Positions 8,379 to 17,169 of a stretch of DNA of 64,000 nucleotides are shown one piece after another. The translations under genes and the position numbers were made by a program. The stretch is from Oscillibacter sp. (GTDB lineage Bacteria > Bacillota > Clostridia > Oscillospirales > Oscillospiraceae), in NCBI GenBank assembly GCA_022791135.1, contig JAAVYM010000051.1:1-64000 (forward strand), in the 5' to 3' direction. The notes under the pieces are model-generated. The model did not search any database and was not told the origin of the DNA. It worked only from the letters and a program-made list of their open reading frames with translations. How positions within the stretch are numbered: the first letter of the stretch is position 1; the number at the start of each line of letters is the position of its first letter.

Positions 8379-9251
8379 TTAAATAATCGCTTCCGCGTAG
8401 GCCTCCGAGTCAAAGGGCTGGAGGTCGCCGATGCCCTCGCCCATCCCGGCAAACTTCACGGGGACATTCAGCTCCTTGGCAATCGCCACGGCGATGCCGC
8501 CCTTGGCGGTGCCGTCCAGCTTGGTGAGGATGATACCCGTCAGACCCGCCGTCTCCTTGAAGGTCCGGGCCTGGACCAGGCCGTTCTGGCCCGTGGTGGC
8601 ATCCAGCACCAGCAGAGTCTCCCGGGCCGCGCCGGGGCACTCCCGGTCGATGATCTTGGAGAGCTTGGCCAGCTCCGCCATAAGGTTCGCCTTATTGTGG
8701 AGCCGTCCCGCCGTGTCGCACAGCACCACGTCCACGCCCCGGGCCTTAGCGGCCTGGAGGGCGTCGAAGAGCACCGCGCCGGGGTCCGCCCCCTCGTGCT
8801 GGCGGATCAGCTCCGCCCCGGCCCGCTGCGCCCAGATTTCCAGCTGGTCCGCCGCCGCTGCCCGGAAGGTGTCCGCCGCGCACAGAAGGCAGCGCTTGCC
8901 ACACAGCTTCAGCAAATAGGCCAGCTTGCCGATGGAGGTGGTCTTGCCCACGCCGTTGACGCCGATGAAGAGCATGACGCAGGGGGACGTGGAGACGTTC
9001 AGCTCGGTGGTGCCGATGTCCAGCTCCTCCACCAGCACCGCCCGGAGGGCAGCCTTGACCTCCTCCTGATCCCGGAGGCCCTCTTTCCGGACCCGCTGCC
9101 GGAGATTCTCCACCGTTTCCACGGCGGTCTCCATGCCCAGGTCCGCCAGGATCAGCGTCTCCTCCAGCTCTTCGAAGAAAGCCTCGTCCGCTTCGGTAAA
9201 GGTGGAAAAGAGATTGGTTGTGATTTTTTTCAGCTTATCAAAAAAACCCAT
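8379..9251 (-). CDS. ftsY: Signal recognition particle receptor FtsY
   Basis: 290-residue SRP GTPase that docks ribosome-nascent-chain-SRP complexes at the membrane. It has a short N-terminal NG helix (MGFFDKLKK) and lacks the long acidic A domain. The GTPase motifs are GVNGVGKTTS (97-106), DTFRAAA, DTAGRLHNK and TKLDGTAKGG, with GMGEGIGDLQPFD at the end. The ATG at 9251 has GGAGGA in good position; upstream in-frame codons to 9440 cover a hairpin region and are not used. ftsY downstream of smc is the standard Bacillota arrangement, although here small genes and about 370 nt intervene. Confidence 0.97.
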   Translation of the reverse strand: MGFFDKLKKITTNLFSTFTEADEAFFEELEETLILADLGMETAVETVENLRQRVRKEGLRDQEEVKAALRAVLVEELDIGTTELNVSTSPCVMLFIGVNGVGKTTSIGKLAYLLKLCGKRCLLCAADTFRAAAADQLEIWAQRAGAELIRQHEGADPGAVLFDALQAAKARGVDVVLCDTAGRLHNKANLMAELAKLSKIIDRECPGAARETLLVLDATTGQNGLVQARTFKETAGLTGIILTKLDGTAKGGIAVAIAKELNVPVKFAGMGEGIGDLQPFDSEAYAEAII

Positions 9252-9620
9252 AGGTCCTCCTTGTGGATTCAGCCATAAAGATGGCTGGTTTTTGCACCTC
9301 ATTCTTTCTTTGTCCCTAAAACAGGGACCCCGCAAAATCTCAGATTTTATGGGGAAAGGAAGAAGGAATGGAGCGGGTGGAGTTTTCGGCGTCAGCCGGA
9401 AACGGAACGGAGCGGAATTTCTTCTGATGCAATGCGTCATGCACGGCGGAAGAGAGAAAAAGACGATATACGTTTACGGGGGCGCGAAAGGGAGTCCGAC
9501 AGTTTCATACGCAGGTCTTCGGGCCGCGGCGCGGTGCGGGCGGGGGCTTTGGAAGTTGACGCATGGACTGGCCGTCTATCCCCCTGCCGCTAATCTGGCG
9601 ATTGAATCGGCTAGGTCTTG
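9252..9620. other. Non-coding gap between ftsY and the small zinc-ribbon gene
   Basis: About 370 nt with no credible reading frame. It holds a small dyad (GTCCCT 9312-9317 with AGGGAC 9323-9328) and an AGCCAT/ATGGCT hairpin near 9270-9285, both in the putative ftsY leader. No consensus sigma-A promoter was recognised, although ftsY needs either one here or read-through from smc. Confidence 0.4.
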
Positions 9621-9863
9621 TCAGTCGTAATTAATCCGCTTCCCGCATCTGGGACAACACTCCGCCCAATGCCGCCCCAGATACGCGCCGCAATGGGGAC
9701 AGCGGTGCCAGGCGAACCGAAGAGCCAGCGCGGCGATCACTACAGTCAGCCCGGCCACTGTCAGCGGCGTCCAGCCAGTCGCAAGCTGGGACCCGATGAT
9801 TCCGACTACAGCGCCCGCCAGGCCCAGGCCGATGGAAAGGTACTCTTTCTGTTTTAAGCTCAT
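9621..9863 (-). CDS. Small membrane protein with C-terminal zinc ribbon
   Basis: 80 residues: two hydrophobic helices (about 9-28 and 33-50), then CPHCGAYLGRHWAECCPRCG, a four-cysteine zinc ribbon that would face the cytosol if the N terminus is inside. The function is unknown. It is the last of three small leftward membrane genes following smc (52-aa and 77-aa products upstream), suggesting a small cotranscribed group. Similar short 2-TM plus zinc-ribbon proteins occur elsewhere in this window (56183-56614). Confidence 0.7.
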   Translation of the reverse strand: MSLKQKEYLSIGLGLAGAVVGIIGSQLATGWTPLTVAGLTVVIAALALRFAWHRCPHCGAYLGRHWAECCPRCGKRINYD

Positions 9864-9875
9864 TTTAGCTTCTCC

Positions 9876-10034
9876 CTACTTCCGCCGATTTACTTTGCTC
9901 CAGCGGAGCAGCAAAGCTCCAATGACAAAGCAGATCAGGCCAATCACAGGCAGCGCGAAGCTGTCCCGATACTGCCGCAGCAGCGGCAGGGCCACCAGCA
10001 GCAATAGGATGCCGACGGTTTCAAGCGGGTTCAT
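9876..10034 (-). CDS. Short hydrophobic membrane protein (52 aa)
   Basis: ATG 10034 to TAG 9876, 52 residues. It begins MNPLETVGILLLLVALPLLR, then QYRDSF, a second hydrophobic stretch of about 20 residues, and the basic end RWSKVNRRK, so two membrane helices with a positive-inside tail. An AGGGGG ribosome binding site lies 9-10 nt upstream. It fits between two other small membrane genes with short gaps, which supports it as real. No known family is recognised. Confidence 0.6.
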   Translation of the reverse strand: MNPLETVGILLLLVALPLLRQYRDSFALPVIGLICFVIGALLLRWSKVNRRK

Positions 10035-10121
10035 GTTGTCGTTCCCCCTTGCCAATATTCGACTGCGGTTTCGTATCGCAGCCGATGCGCTCCGGTCAAT
10101 TTTACCGCTGCCCCCGGCGGT

Positions 10122-10355
10122 TTACTCCCTTCCCTTGCCGTCCTGCCGTGACTCCCGCCCCGCAAGGAACAGGCCCAGAACCAGAACCAGCATGGAAACG
10201 AGAACCGGCAGCGTCAGGCGAGTCTCCATAAATCCGCCCCACATTCCGCTCAGGCCGTTGTAATCACAGCCATGTTCCACCGCGCAAACCAAACATGTCA
10301 TTGTCCCCAGAAAGCCCAAAAGAGACAGCCACAAACCGAATACGAACCGCTTCAC
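10122..10355 (-). CDS. Small two-helix membrane protein of unknown function
   Basis: 77 residues with hydrophobic helices at about 4-25 and 47-66 joined by a polar loop (EHGCDYNGLSGMWGGF), and a charged C terminus (GRESRQDGKGRE). The ATG at 10355 has GGAAG 8 nt upstream and is 17 nt after the smc stop, so cotranscription with smc is likely. I do not recognise the family. The loop contains one Cys and would be exported if both ends are cytosolic. Confidence 0.6.
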   Translation of the reverse strand: MKRFVFGLWLSLLGFLGTMTCLVCAVEHGCDYNGLSGMWGGFMETRLTLPVLVSMLVLVLGLFLAGRESRQDGKGRE

Positions 10356-10372
10356 ATCTCACACTTCCATTC

Positions 10373-13300
10373 TCATTGAATATCCAATTCCTTCGCCATG
10401 TCGTTTAAATTGATGGTCAACATCTTGGAAACGCCCTTTTCCTGCATGGTTACGCCATAGAGCACGTCGGCCTCCTCCATGGAGCCGCGGCGGTGGGTAA
10501 TGACGATGAACTGCGTCTTTCCTGCCAGCTGGCGCATGTAGTGGGCATAGCGGGTGACGTTCACGTCGTCCAGGGCGGCGTCAAGTTCGTCCATGACGCA
10601 AAAGGGCGTGGGATGGACCTTCAAAATGGAGAAATACAGAGCAATGGACACAAACGCCTTTTCCCCGCCGGAGAGGAGGGAGATGGTCTTGAGGGTCTTC
10701 CCCGGCGGCTGGGCCTTGATCTCAATGCCGCAGTTCAGGATGTCCTCCGGGTCCTCCAGCTCCAGCTGGGCCTGTCCGCCGCCGAACATCTCCACAAATG
10801 TGGACTGGAAGCTCTCGTTCAAAAGCTGGAACTGCTCGGCGAAAATCCGGGTCATCTCCCCCGTGATGCCGCCGATAATGCCCGTCAGCTCCCCTTTGGC
10901 CGTCTCTACGTCGTCCCTTTGGTCCGTCAGATACGTATACCGGGTATTCACCCGCTCATACTCCTCGATGGCCCCGATGTTGGGCGTGCCCAGGGCCGAG
11001 ATGTCCCGCTTCAGCTCTCCGATCCGCCGGGCGGCCTTGGGAACGCTCTCCAGTTCAATCCGCTGGGCCTGGGCCGCGCTGTGGCTCAGCTCGTAATGCT
11101 CCCACAGCCGGTCTAAAATCTGCTTTTCCTCCATGCCGGAGGTGGCCAGCTTCTGCTCCAGACGGGAGGCTGAGCGCTCCAGGTTCAGCAGGTTTTCGTT
11201 CATTTCCTGGCTGGCCCTATTCTGGGCGGTCCTCTGGGCCTCCAGAGCCAGCTTCTCCTCGTTCAGCACCGACAGCCGCTCCTCACACTCCCGGCGCCGC
11301 CCGTTCAGCTCCTCCATGGACTCCCGCCGCCGGAGAATTTCATCCTGGGCCTTTTGAATGGCCTCCTGATAGCCCTGGAGGCTGCCCTCCTTTTCCTGCC
11401 GGCCGCCGGTCAGCTCCGCCGCCAGACGCCGGAGGTCCGCCGCCCGCTGGATCGCCGCGTCCCGCTCGGCGGTGACGGCGGCCAGCTCTTCCTTTTTCGC
11501 GGTGATCTCCTCGCTCAGCGCATTGGACTGCGCCAGCAGCTCCGACTGGTCCGACAGCGCCGACGCCGCCTGTTCCCGATACTGGGCTGCTAGGGCCTCT
11601 TGCCGGGCGATAGCCTGCTCCGCCTGTTCCGCCCGCCGGGCGTTATCCGCCAGGTGGCCGGTGAGGCTCTCCCATTCCCCCTCCAGGTTCTCCAGACTCT
11701 CCCCCAGGGAGCGGAGCAGACTGTCAAAATGGTTCCTCGCGCCCTCCAGCCGAAGGACCTCGTCTTCCGCCTGGCGGCGCTGGCCTTCGGCGGTCTCCAG
11801 GTCGTAGCGGGCCGCGGCCAGGTCCCGCTGCAGGGCCTCCTCCTCCCGCTTGGCGGCCTCCAGCCGCTCCCGCATCTTGGTGGACTGGCCGTGGAGCTTT
11901 TCCAGCTCCGCCGCCCGGCTCAGCACGCCGGCGTTCCGGGAGATGGAGCCGCCGGTCATGGAGCCGCCCCGGTTGATCACCTGGCCGTCCAGAGTGACAA
12001 TGCGGAAGGCGTTTCGGTACTTCCGCGCCATGGCAATGCCGCAGTCCAGGTCCTCCGCAATCACCGTGCGGCCTAGGAGGTTTTGGAAAATGTTCTGATA
12101 CTTCGGCTCGAAAGTCACCAGGCGGGACGCTATGCCTACAAAGCCGAACTCCCGCTCCACGCCGCCGGTACGCAGCTCCTCCCCCCGGACGGCGGTGAGG
12201 GGCAGAAAAGTGGCCCGGCCTCCGTCCCGCTGCTTCAAAAAGCTGATGGCGGCTTTCGCATCCTCCTCCCGGTCCACCACGATGTTCTGAAGCCCCGCTC
12301 CTAGGGCAATCTCGATGGCGACGGTGTATTGCTGCTCCGTCTTCATCAGCCCGGCCACGGGGCCGTGCACCCCCCGCAGCCCGCTTTGGCACACCAGCTT
12401 CACCGCCTTGGAGAAGCCCTCGTAGTCCTTCTCCATCTCCGTCAAAAGCCGGATCCGGTTCTCCAGCGCCCCGGCGTCCATGGTCAGCTTCATCCGCCGC
12501 TCCGACGCGGCGGCGGCTTTTCGCTCCCGCTCCTCCATCCGGAGGCTATGGCCCGCGATGACGTTGGCCGCAGCCTGGGCGTCATCCTGCGCAGCCTCCA
12601 GGGCACGGCGGTTGGCCTTGGCCTCCTGCCGGGCCTGCTCCAACTGTTCCCCGGCGGCGGCCTTCTCCGCCTCCACGGCGCTCCGCCGCTCCTCTAATTG
12701 GCCATTTTCAGCGGAAATCCCGGCGGCCTCCGCCCGGGCGTCAGCGGCGGCGGCCACCGCCATGGCCTCCCGGCCCCGGAGGGCCTCCGCCTCGGACTGC
12801 TGCCCCCCCGCCTGGGCGGAGGCTTCTCTGGCCCGCTCCAGCAGGGCGTTCAGCCCGGCGCTCAGGGCCACCAGGCGCCCCTCCAGGCCGGCGGCCCGGT
12901 CCTTCTCGTCGGCGGACTGGGCCGCCAGGCCCCCTGCCCGGCTGTCGGACTCTACCAGTTCCATTTGCGCCCGGCGGATGTTCTCCTGGTTATGGGCGAC
13001 GCCGTTCTCCAGCACCGCAATGGCGGCAGAGTGATCCTTCGTCTGGGCGTCTAGCGCGCCGGACTCCGCCCGGACCCGCTCGGACTCCATGTCCTTTTGC
13101 CGCATTTCCTCGCCAAAGCGCTCGCCTTGGGCGTAAAGCTCATCCAGAGCGGCGCGGGCCTCGTCCCGGGCTTGCTGAGCGGCGCGGAAGTCCAGCTCCA
13201 GCTTGCGGGCGCTGATCTTCAGCTCATCCAGGTTCTCCAGCCACACAGAGATCTCCAGAAGCCGCAGCTCGTCCCGCAGCACCAGATATTTTTTTGCCTT

Positions 13301-13933
13301 TTCCGCCTGGTCCCGCAGGGGATCCACCTGAAGCTCCAGCTCGGCGATCTTGTCGTTGATGCGGACCAGGTTCTCCTCCGTCCGCTCCAGCTTCCGCTGG
13401 GCCTCCTCCTTCCGGTGACGGAAGCGGGAAATGCCTGCCGCCTCCTCAAAAACTTCCCGGCGCTCGCTGCTCCGGGTGGACAGGATCTCGTCGATTTTGC
13501 CCTGGCCGATGATGGAATAGCCCTCCCGTCCCAGGCCCGTGTCCAGGAACAACTCCGTCACGTCCTTCAGCCGGACGGACTGGCGGTTGATATAGTATTC
13601 GCTCTCCCCGCTGCGGTAATACCGCCGGGTGACGGCCACCTCGGACTCCTCCATAGTGGGAAAGATGCCTTCCGTGTTGTCCAGCACCAGCGTCACCTGG
13701 GCAAAGCCCACCGGATTGCGCTGCTCCGTACCGCCGAAAATCACATCCTCCATCTTCGCGCCCCGGAGACCCTTGGCGCTCTGCTCTCCCAGCACCCAGC
13801 GGATGGCGTCGGAGATGTTGGACTTTCCCGAGCCGTTGGGGCCGACGATGGCGGTGATATCCTCCCCAAAGTTCAAAAGGGTCTTGTCCGGAAAGGACTT
13901 GAAACCCTGAATTTCCAATGCCTTTAAGTACAC
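10373..13933 (-). CDS. smc: Chromosome condensation ATPase SMC
   Basis: 1186-residue SMC, the usual bacterial length. N-terminal ABC head half with Walker A GPNGSGKSN (32-40), long coiled coil (about 170-500), hinge (about 510-660, including the GGSMTGG segment), returning coiled coil, and the C-terminal head with signature LLSGGEKA and Walker B VMDELDAALDD. It works with ScpA/ScpB to organise and segregate the origin region. The start is GTG 13933 with AGAGGTG upstream. Downstream are three small membrane genes and ftsY. The coding region is normal, with no frameshift seen. Confidence 0.97.
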   Translation of the reverse strand: MYLKALEIQGFKSFPDKTLLNFGEDITAIVGPNGSGKSNISDAIRWVLGEQSAKGLRGAKMEDVIFGGTEQRNPVGFAQVTLVLDNTEGIFPTMEESEVAVTRRYYRSGESEYYINRQSVRLKDVTELFLDTGLGREGYSIIGQGKIDEILSTRSSERREVFEEAAGISRFRHRKEEAQRKLERTEENLVRINDKIAELELQVDPLRDQAEKAKKYLVLRDELRLLEISVWLENLDELKISARKLELDFRAAQQARDEARAALDELYAQGERFGEEMRQKDMESERVRAESGALDAQTKDHSAAIAVLENGVAHNQENIRRAQMELVESDSRAGGLAAQSADEKDRAAGLEGRLVALSAGLNALLERAREASAQAGGQQSEAEALRGREAMAVAAAADARAEAAGISAENGQLEERRSAVEAEKAAAGEQLEQARQEAKANRRALEAAQDDAQAAANVIAGHSLRMEERERKAAAASERRMKLTMDAGALENRIRLLTEMEKDYEGFSKAVKLVCQSGLRGVHGPVAGLMKTEQQYTVAIEIALGAGLQNIVVDREEDAKAAISFLKQRDGGRATFLPLTAVRGEELRTGGVEREFGFVGIASRLVTFEPKYQNIFQNLLGRTVIAEDLDCGIAMARKYRNAFRIVTLDGQVINRGGSMTGGSISRNAGVLSRAAELEKLHGQSTKMRERLEAAKREEEALQRDLAAARYDLETAEGQRRQAEDEVLRLEGARNHFDSLLRSLGESLENLEGEWESLTGHLADNARRAEQAEQAIARQEALAAQYREQAASALSDQSELLAQSNALSEEITAKKEELAAVTAERDAAIQRAADLRRLAAELTGGRQEKEGSLQGYQEAIQKAQDEILRRRESMEELNGRRRECEERLSVLNEEKLALEAQRTAQNRASQEMNENLLNLERSASRLEQKLATSGMEEKQILDRLWEHYELSHSAAQAQRIELESVPKAARRIGELKRDISALGTPNIGAIEEYERVNTRYTYLTDQRDDVETAKGELTGIIGGITGEMTRIFAEQFQLLNESFQSTFVEMFGGGQAQLELEDPEDILNCGIEIKAQPPGKTLKTISLLSGGEKAFVSIALYFSILKVHPTPFCVMDELDAALDDVNVTRYAHYMRQLAGKTQFIVITHRRGSMEEADVLYGVTMQEKGVSKMLTINLNDMAKELDIQ

Positions 13934-14027
13934 GCTTTCACCTCTGTCGAGGCCCTGTCCGGGCCAGCTTCCATAATTAATTAACTATATCAGAGAACGT
14001 CTCGTATTTCAAGACAAAATCTGTAAA

Positions 14028-14066
14028 GAAGAAATGACCCCTCCACATTGGAGGGGCCATTTCTTC
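14028..14066 (-). terminator. Long inverted repeat, terminator of the glutaredoxin-like gene
   Basis: 17-bp arms (14028-14044 and 14050-14066) with a single mismatch and a 5-nt loop. On the minus strand the hairpin is followed by TTTACAGATTTT. It separates the glutaredoxin-like gene from smc. Confidence 0.75.
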
Positions 14067-14101
14067 CCGTATGGGGGCATATGGAGTTGCCCGGAACTTT
14101 C

Positions 14102-14353
14102 TTACCCCAGGACCTTTTCCAAATCCCGGGTCTGCGTCCCGTCCTCCAGGACGAAGCAGGGGATGCCGATACCGCCGTTTTCCCGGATGTCGGCATAGGC
14201 CGGACTGCTCTCCCGCAGGGCCAGGTAAGCCTTCAGGTCCGCCAAGCTGGCGGAGAGGTTCTTGAAGTCGATTTCCGCCTTGGCCGCGCTGAGGCGGTTC
14301 AGGGCATAGAGGGTATCGGGGCAGAGGTGGCTTCCAATCACGGTGACTTTCAT
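14102..14353 (-). CDS. Glutaredoxin-like protein
   Basis: 83 residues with a thioredoxin-like beginning MKVTVIGSHLCPDTLYAL. The active-site position reads CPDT, one cysteine only, instead of CPYC, so a monothiol role is possible. The central GIGIPCFVLEDG contains the cis-Pro expected in the fold, preceded by Ile. It is commonly labelled glutaredoxin-related in Clostridia, with no proven substrate. AAGGAG lies before the ATG. It is 52 nt downstream of the symporter gene and may be cotranscribed with malY and the symporter, which would fit the thiol theme of this island. Confidence 0.75.
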   Translation of the reverse strand: MKVTVIGSHLCPDTLYALNRLSAAKAEIDFKNLSASLADLKAYLALRESSPAYADIRENGGIGIPCFVLEDGTQTRDLEKVLG

Positions 14354-14405
14354 GGCTTTGTTCTCCTTTTTGAATATATTTTAAGATTATATAAGGGGAC
14401 GAGGA

Positions 14406-15659
14406 TTACTTTACCAGCCCGGCCTTCTTCGTCAGCCAGTCCTTGCCCTCCACCAGGCGGGTGACCATCATGGAAGCAATGGTGTCGCCGGAGGCGTTGA
14501 GGCAGGTGGCGGCGGGGTCGAAAAGGAAGCCCAAGGTGGCAATGAGGGGGAATGCCTCGGCGGGGAAGCCGAACATGCTGACAATCAGCATCTCGCCCAC
14601 AAGACCCCCGCCGGGCGCGCCAGAGAGGACGAAGGCACTGAGAATCGCGACGGCAATCGCCATGGCATAGGTACCCGCACCGGTGAAGGGCATGTTAAAC
14701 ACGCCGAAGAGGAAAGAAATCTTCACAATGGAGCTGAGGACTGAGCCGTCCATGTGCATGGTGCAGCCCATGGGGAGCACCAGGTCGCTGACGTCCTCGG
14801 GTACGCCGATGGCGTCGCACGCCTCTTTATTTACCGGCAGGGTGGCAGCGGAGCTTTGGGTGGCGAAGGCTGTGACGGCGGGGGTGAGGATGTATTTCAT
14901 CATCTGCCGGACGCCTTGCTTTCCTCCGGCAAAAAAGGCGTACAGCGGGAAGAAAATCACCACATACAGCAGGCACAGGGGGTAGTACACCACCATGGCC
15001 CGGCCGTAGTCCCCCAGCAGCTGGGGGCCGAATTCCCCGATCAGGTTGGCGAAGTAGGCACCAAGGCCGATGGGAGCGATGGTCATGATGACCCCCACGA
15101 ACTTCATAATGATATCGTTGAGGTTGGCCAGCAGCTTGCCCACAGGGCTGTTCTCCCCGCCGCAGGAGGCCACGCAGAAGCCTGTGATGATGGCGAAGAT
15201 AATCAGGGGCAGCATGTGGGATTTGCTCCAAAGGTCCGGGAAGTCGCTGACTGTCAGGGACCCCACAATCATCTCGGCGGCGGTCTGGGCTTCGCCCACC
15301 TCGGCAGCGGCCAGCTGGATGCTGGTTCCGGCGGAGGGGCTGAACAGGTTTACCCAAATCAGAACGCAGGCGGCGGCAATGGCTCCCGTGCCCAGGAAGG
15401 CGGCCACCGTGCCGCCCAGAATCTTGCCCAGGCGGCTCATATTGGCCATGCTGCCCACCGCACAGGCGATGGATACAAACACCAGAGGAACCACAATCGT
15501 AAAGAGCAGGTTCAGTAAAATATCTCCCACAGGTTTGAGGGTCTGGCCCACGGAGGGGGCGACGATACCAATCAGGGAACCGGCGGCGATACCGCCCAGG
15601 AGAAGAATGGGGGTCTTATACTGCTGCCAAAACGTTTTCTTTCCAGTTTGCGTAGCCAT
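14406..15659 (-). CDS. Dicarboxylate/amino acid:cation symporter (DAACS family)
   Basis: 417-residue secondary transporter of the SdaC-unrelated GltP/DctA/TcyP fold. Hydrophobic segments run along its length, with an AATLPVN-type serine-rich re-entrant loop (SSAATLP), the VLPMGCTMHMDG motif of helix 7, and SAFVLSGAPGGG with a second re-entrant loop. The family moves glutamate, aspartate, C4-dicarboxylates or L-cystine with Na+ or H+; the substrate cannot be read from sequence. The ATG at 15659 has GGAG 8 nt upstream. It follows malY by 80 nt in the same direction, so under the upstream sigma-54 promoter it would most simply import cystine or cysteine. Confidence 0.88.
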   Translation of the reverse strand: MATQTGKKTFWQQYKTPILLLGGIAAGSLIGIVAPSVGQTLKPVGDILLNLLFTIVVPLVFVSIACAVGSMANMSRLGKILGGTVAAFLGTGAIAAACVLIWVNLFSPSAGTSIQLAAAEVGEAQTAAEMIVGSLTVSDFPDLWSKSHMLPLIIFAIITGFCVASCGGENSPVGKLLANLNDIIMKFVGVIMTIAPIGLGAYFANLIGEFGPQLLGDYGRAMVVYYPLCLLYVVIFFPLYAFFAGGKQGVRQMMKYILTPAVTAFATQSSAATLPVNKEACDAIGVPEDVSDLVLPMGCTMHMDGSVLSSIVKISFLFGVFNMPFTGAGTYAMAIAVAILSAFVLSGAPGGGLVGEMLIVSMFGFPAEAFPLIATLGFLFDPAATCLNASGDTIASMMVTRLVEGKDWLTKKAGLVK

Positions 15660-15739
15660 GATAACATCTCCATTTCTCATTTGTTGGGGCATTATGGGGG
15701 TCCGATAGGCGGCGCCGGCGGCCTGGAGCTTTCGGCGTA

Positions 15740-16921
15740 TCAGCTGTCCAGGGCCGAAACGGCGTTTTCCAGCTGGCCCAGCGCCTTTTTCAGCACGCTC
15801 CGGGGACAAGCCGCATTCAGCCGCATGAAGCCGCTGAGCTGACGGCCGAAGGAACAGCCGTCGTTCAGGCCCAGTCCCGCCTTTTCAATCATAAAGTCGT
15901 GAAGGGCCGCGTTGTCCATGCCCAGCTCCCGGCAGTCCAGCCACATGAGATAGGTGGCGTCCGGGGCATAGGTCTTGATTTTCGGGATGTATTTCCGGCA
16001 GTAGTCCACCACAAAGTCAAAGTTGTCCGAGAGGTAGGGCAGCAGCTGCTCCAGCCACTCCTCCCCCTGGTTGAAGGCCGCCTCCATGGCGGTGAGGGAG
16101 AAGGCGTTGTTCCGGTGGATATCCATCCGCTGCCAGAAGCTGTCAAAGACCGCCTTGCTGTGCAGGTCCGGAAAAACCACCGTGCTGGCCTGGAGTCCCG
16201 CCAGGTTGAAGGTTTTCGTGCCGGAAATGCCGGTTATAACGTAGTCCGCAATTTCCGAAGAGAGGGACGCCATGGGGGTGTGTTTCTTTCCATGGAAGAT
16301 AAGATCGGAGTGAATTTCGTCCGAGAACAGTGCCACGTGGTATTTCATGCACAGCTCCGCCATCCGCCGCAGCTCCTCCGGCGTCCAGACCAGTCCCAGG
16401 GGGTTGTGGGGATTGCAGAGAAGGAACAGGTCTGTCTGGCGGAGCTTGGCCTCGAAGTCCTCCCAGTCCATCACCCAGCGGCCGTCCCGCTCCACGAACT
16501 GGTTCTCCAGCACCGTGCGGCCCCAGGCCTCGGCCATGTCGTAAAACTCGGAATAGACCGGCGTCTGGATCAGCACATTGCCGCCCTCCGGAGTGAACAG
16601 GCGCACGGCGGCGGAAATGGACTGCACCACCCCCAGGCTGAAGCTCATTCGGGCTGGGTCGATCTCCCAGCCGTTCCGGCGCTTCTGCCAGCCCCGGATG
16701 GACTCGAAGTAGCTGTCCGGCCGGGCGGTGTAGCCCCAAAGTCCCTCCTGCGCCCGGGCGGTGAGGGCGTCAATGATGGGCTGGGCAGTCTTGAAGTCCA
16801 TGTCCGCAATCCACAGCGGGATCACGTCCTCTCTGCCGAATTTTTTCTTTCGCTCGTCGTATTTGGCGGAGCGGTTTCCGTAGCGGTCGATGATTTGATC
16901 AAAATCGTATTGCACAGTCAT
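15740..16921 (-). CDS. MalY/PatB family PLP-dependent cysteine-S-conjugate beta-lyase
   Basis: 393-residue fold-type I PLP enzyme. Family hallmarks: PLWIADMDFKTAQPI near the N terminus, WGYTARPDSY, SLGVVQSI, QTPVYSEFYD, LCNPHNPLG, DEIHSDL (cofactor Asp) and the Schiff-base lysine in SGTKTFNLAGL. Members cleave C-S bonds in cystathionine or cystine, releasing pyruvate, ammonia and a thiol. The ATG at 16921 has AAAGGAA upstream. A perfect sigma-54 promoter lies 55-71 nt upstream (16976-16992). Together with the symporter behind it and the cysteine desulfidase across the activator gene, this points to sulfur amino acid breakdown. Confidence 0.93.
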   Translation of the reverse strand: MTVQYDFDQIIDRYGNRSAKYDERKKKFGREDVIPLWIADMDFKTAQPIIDALTARAQEGLWGYTARPDSYFESIRGWQKRRNGWEIDPARMSFSLGVVQSISAAVRLFTPEGGNVLIQTPVYSEFYDMAEAWGRTVLENQFVERDGRWVMDWEDFEAKLRQTDLFLLCNPHNPLGLVWTPEELRRMAELCMKYHVALFSDEIHSDLIFHGKKHTPMASLSSEIADYVITGISGTKTFNLAGLQASTVVFPDLHSKAVFDSFWQRMDIHRNNAFSLTAMEAAFNQGEEWLEQLLPYLSDNFDFVVDYCRKYIPKIKTYAPDATYLMWLDCRELGMDNAALHDFMIEKAGLGLNDGCSFGRQLSGFMRLNAACPRSVLKKALGQLENAVSALDS

Positions 16922-16975
16922 CTCTTCCTTTCTTCGGGAGGGCATCCCCCTGAACGGTATTCGCCAGATTATTAA

Positions 16976-16992
16976 AGCAAGAACCGTGCCAA
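16976..16992 (-). promoter_or_regulatory. Sigma-54 (-24/-12) promoter of malY
   Basis: Minus-strand TTGGCACGGTTCTTGCT matches the consensus TGGCACG-N4-TTGCW. The GG and GC elements are exactly 12 nt apart (16990 to 16978). The predicted start of transcription is about 16965, giving a leader of about 45 nt. Confidence 0.88.
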
Positions 16993-17169
16993 AACAGGGA
17001 CTTTCGAAAATTCCGAAGAAAAACAACCACTTTTTGTCCTGGCATACAAAAATGCCCGGGCCAGTTTTGGCAATCTGCCGAAACCGTTCCCAGGCATTCT
17101 TTCGAATTAGCGGATAAACTGCCGCTGCAATTGGCCCATTTTGGTTAATCAAGTGGTTTAATTGGTTAT

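Noticed and set aside
9252-9440. In-frame 63-codon N-terminal extension of ftsY
   Set aside because: It covers a leader hairpin and has no FtsY features; ATG 9251 has an ideal ribosome binding site.
17040-17060. TGGCAT...ATGCC palindrome as a third sigma-54 promoter
   Set aside because: GG-GC spacing is 13 nt instead of 12 and the motif is symmetric; the true element is at 16976-16992.
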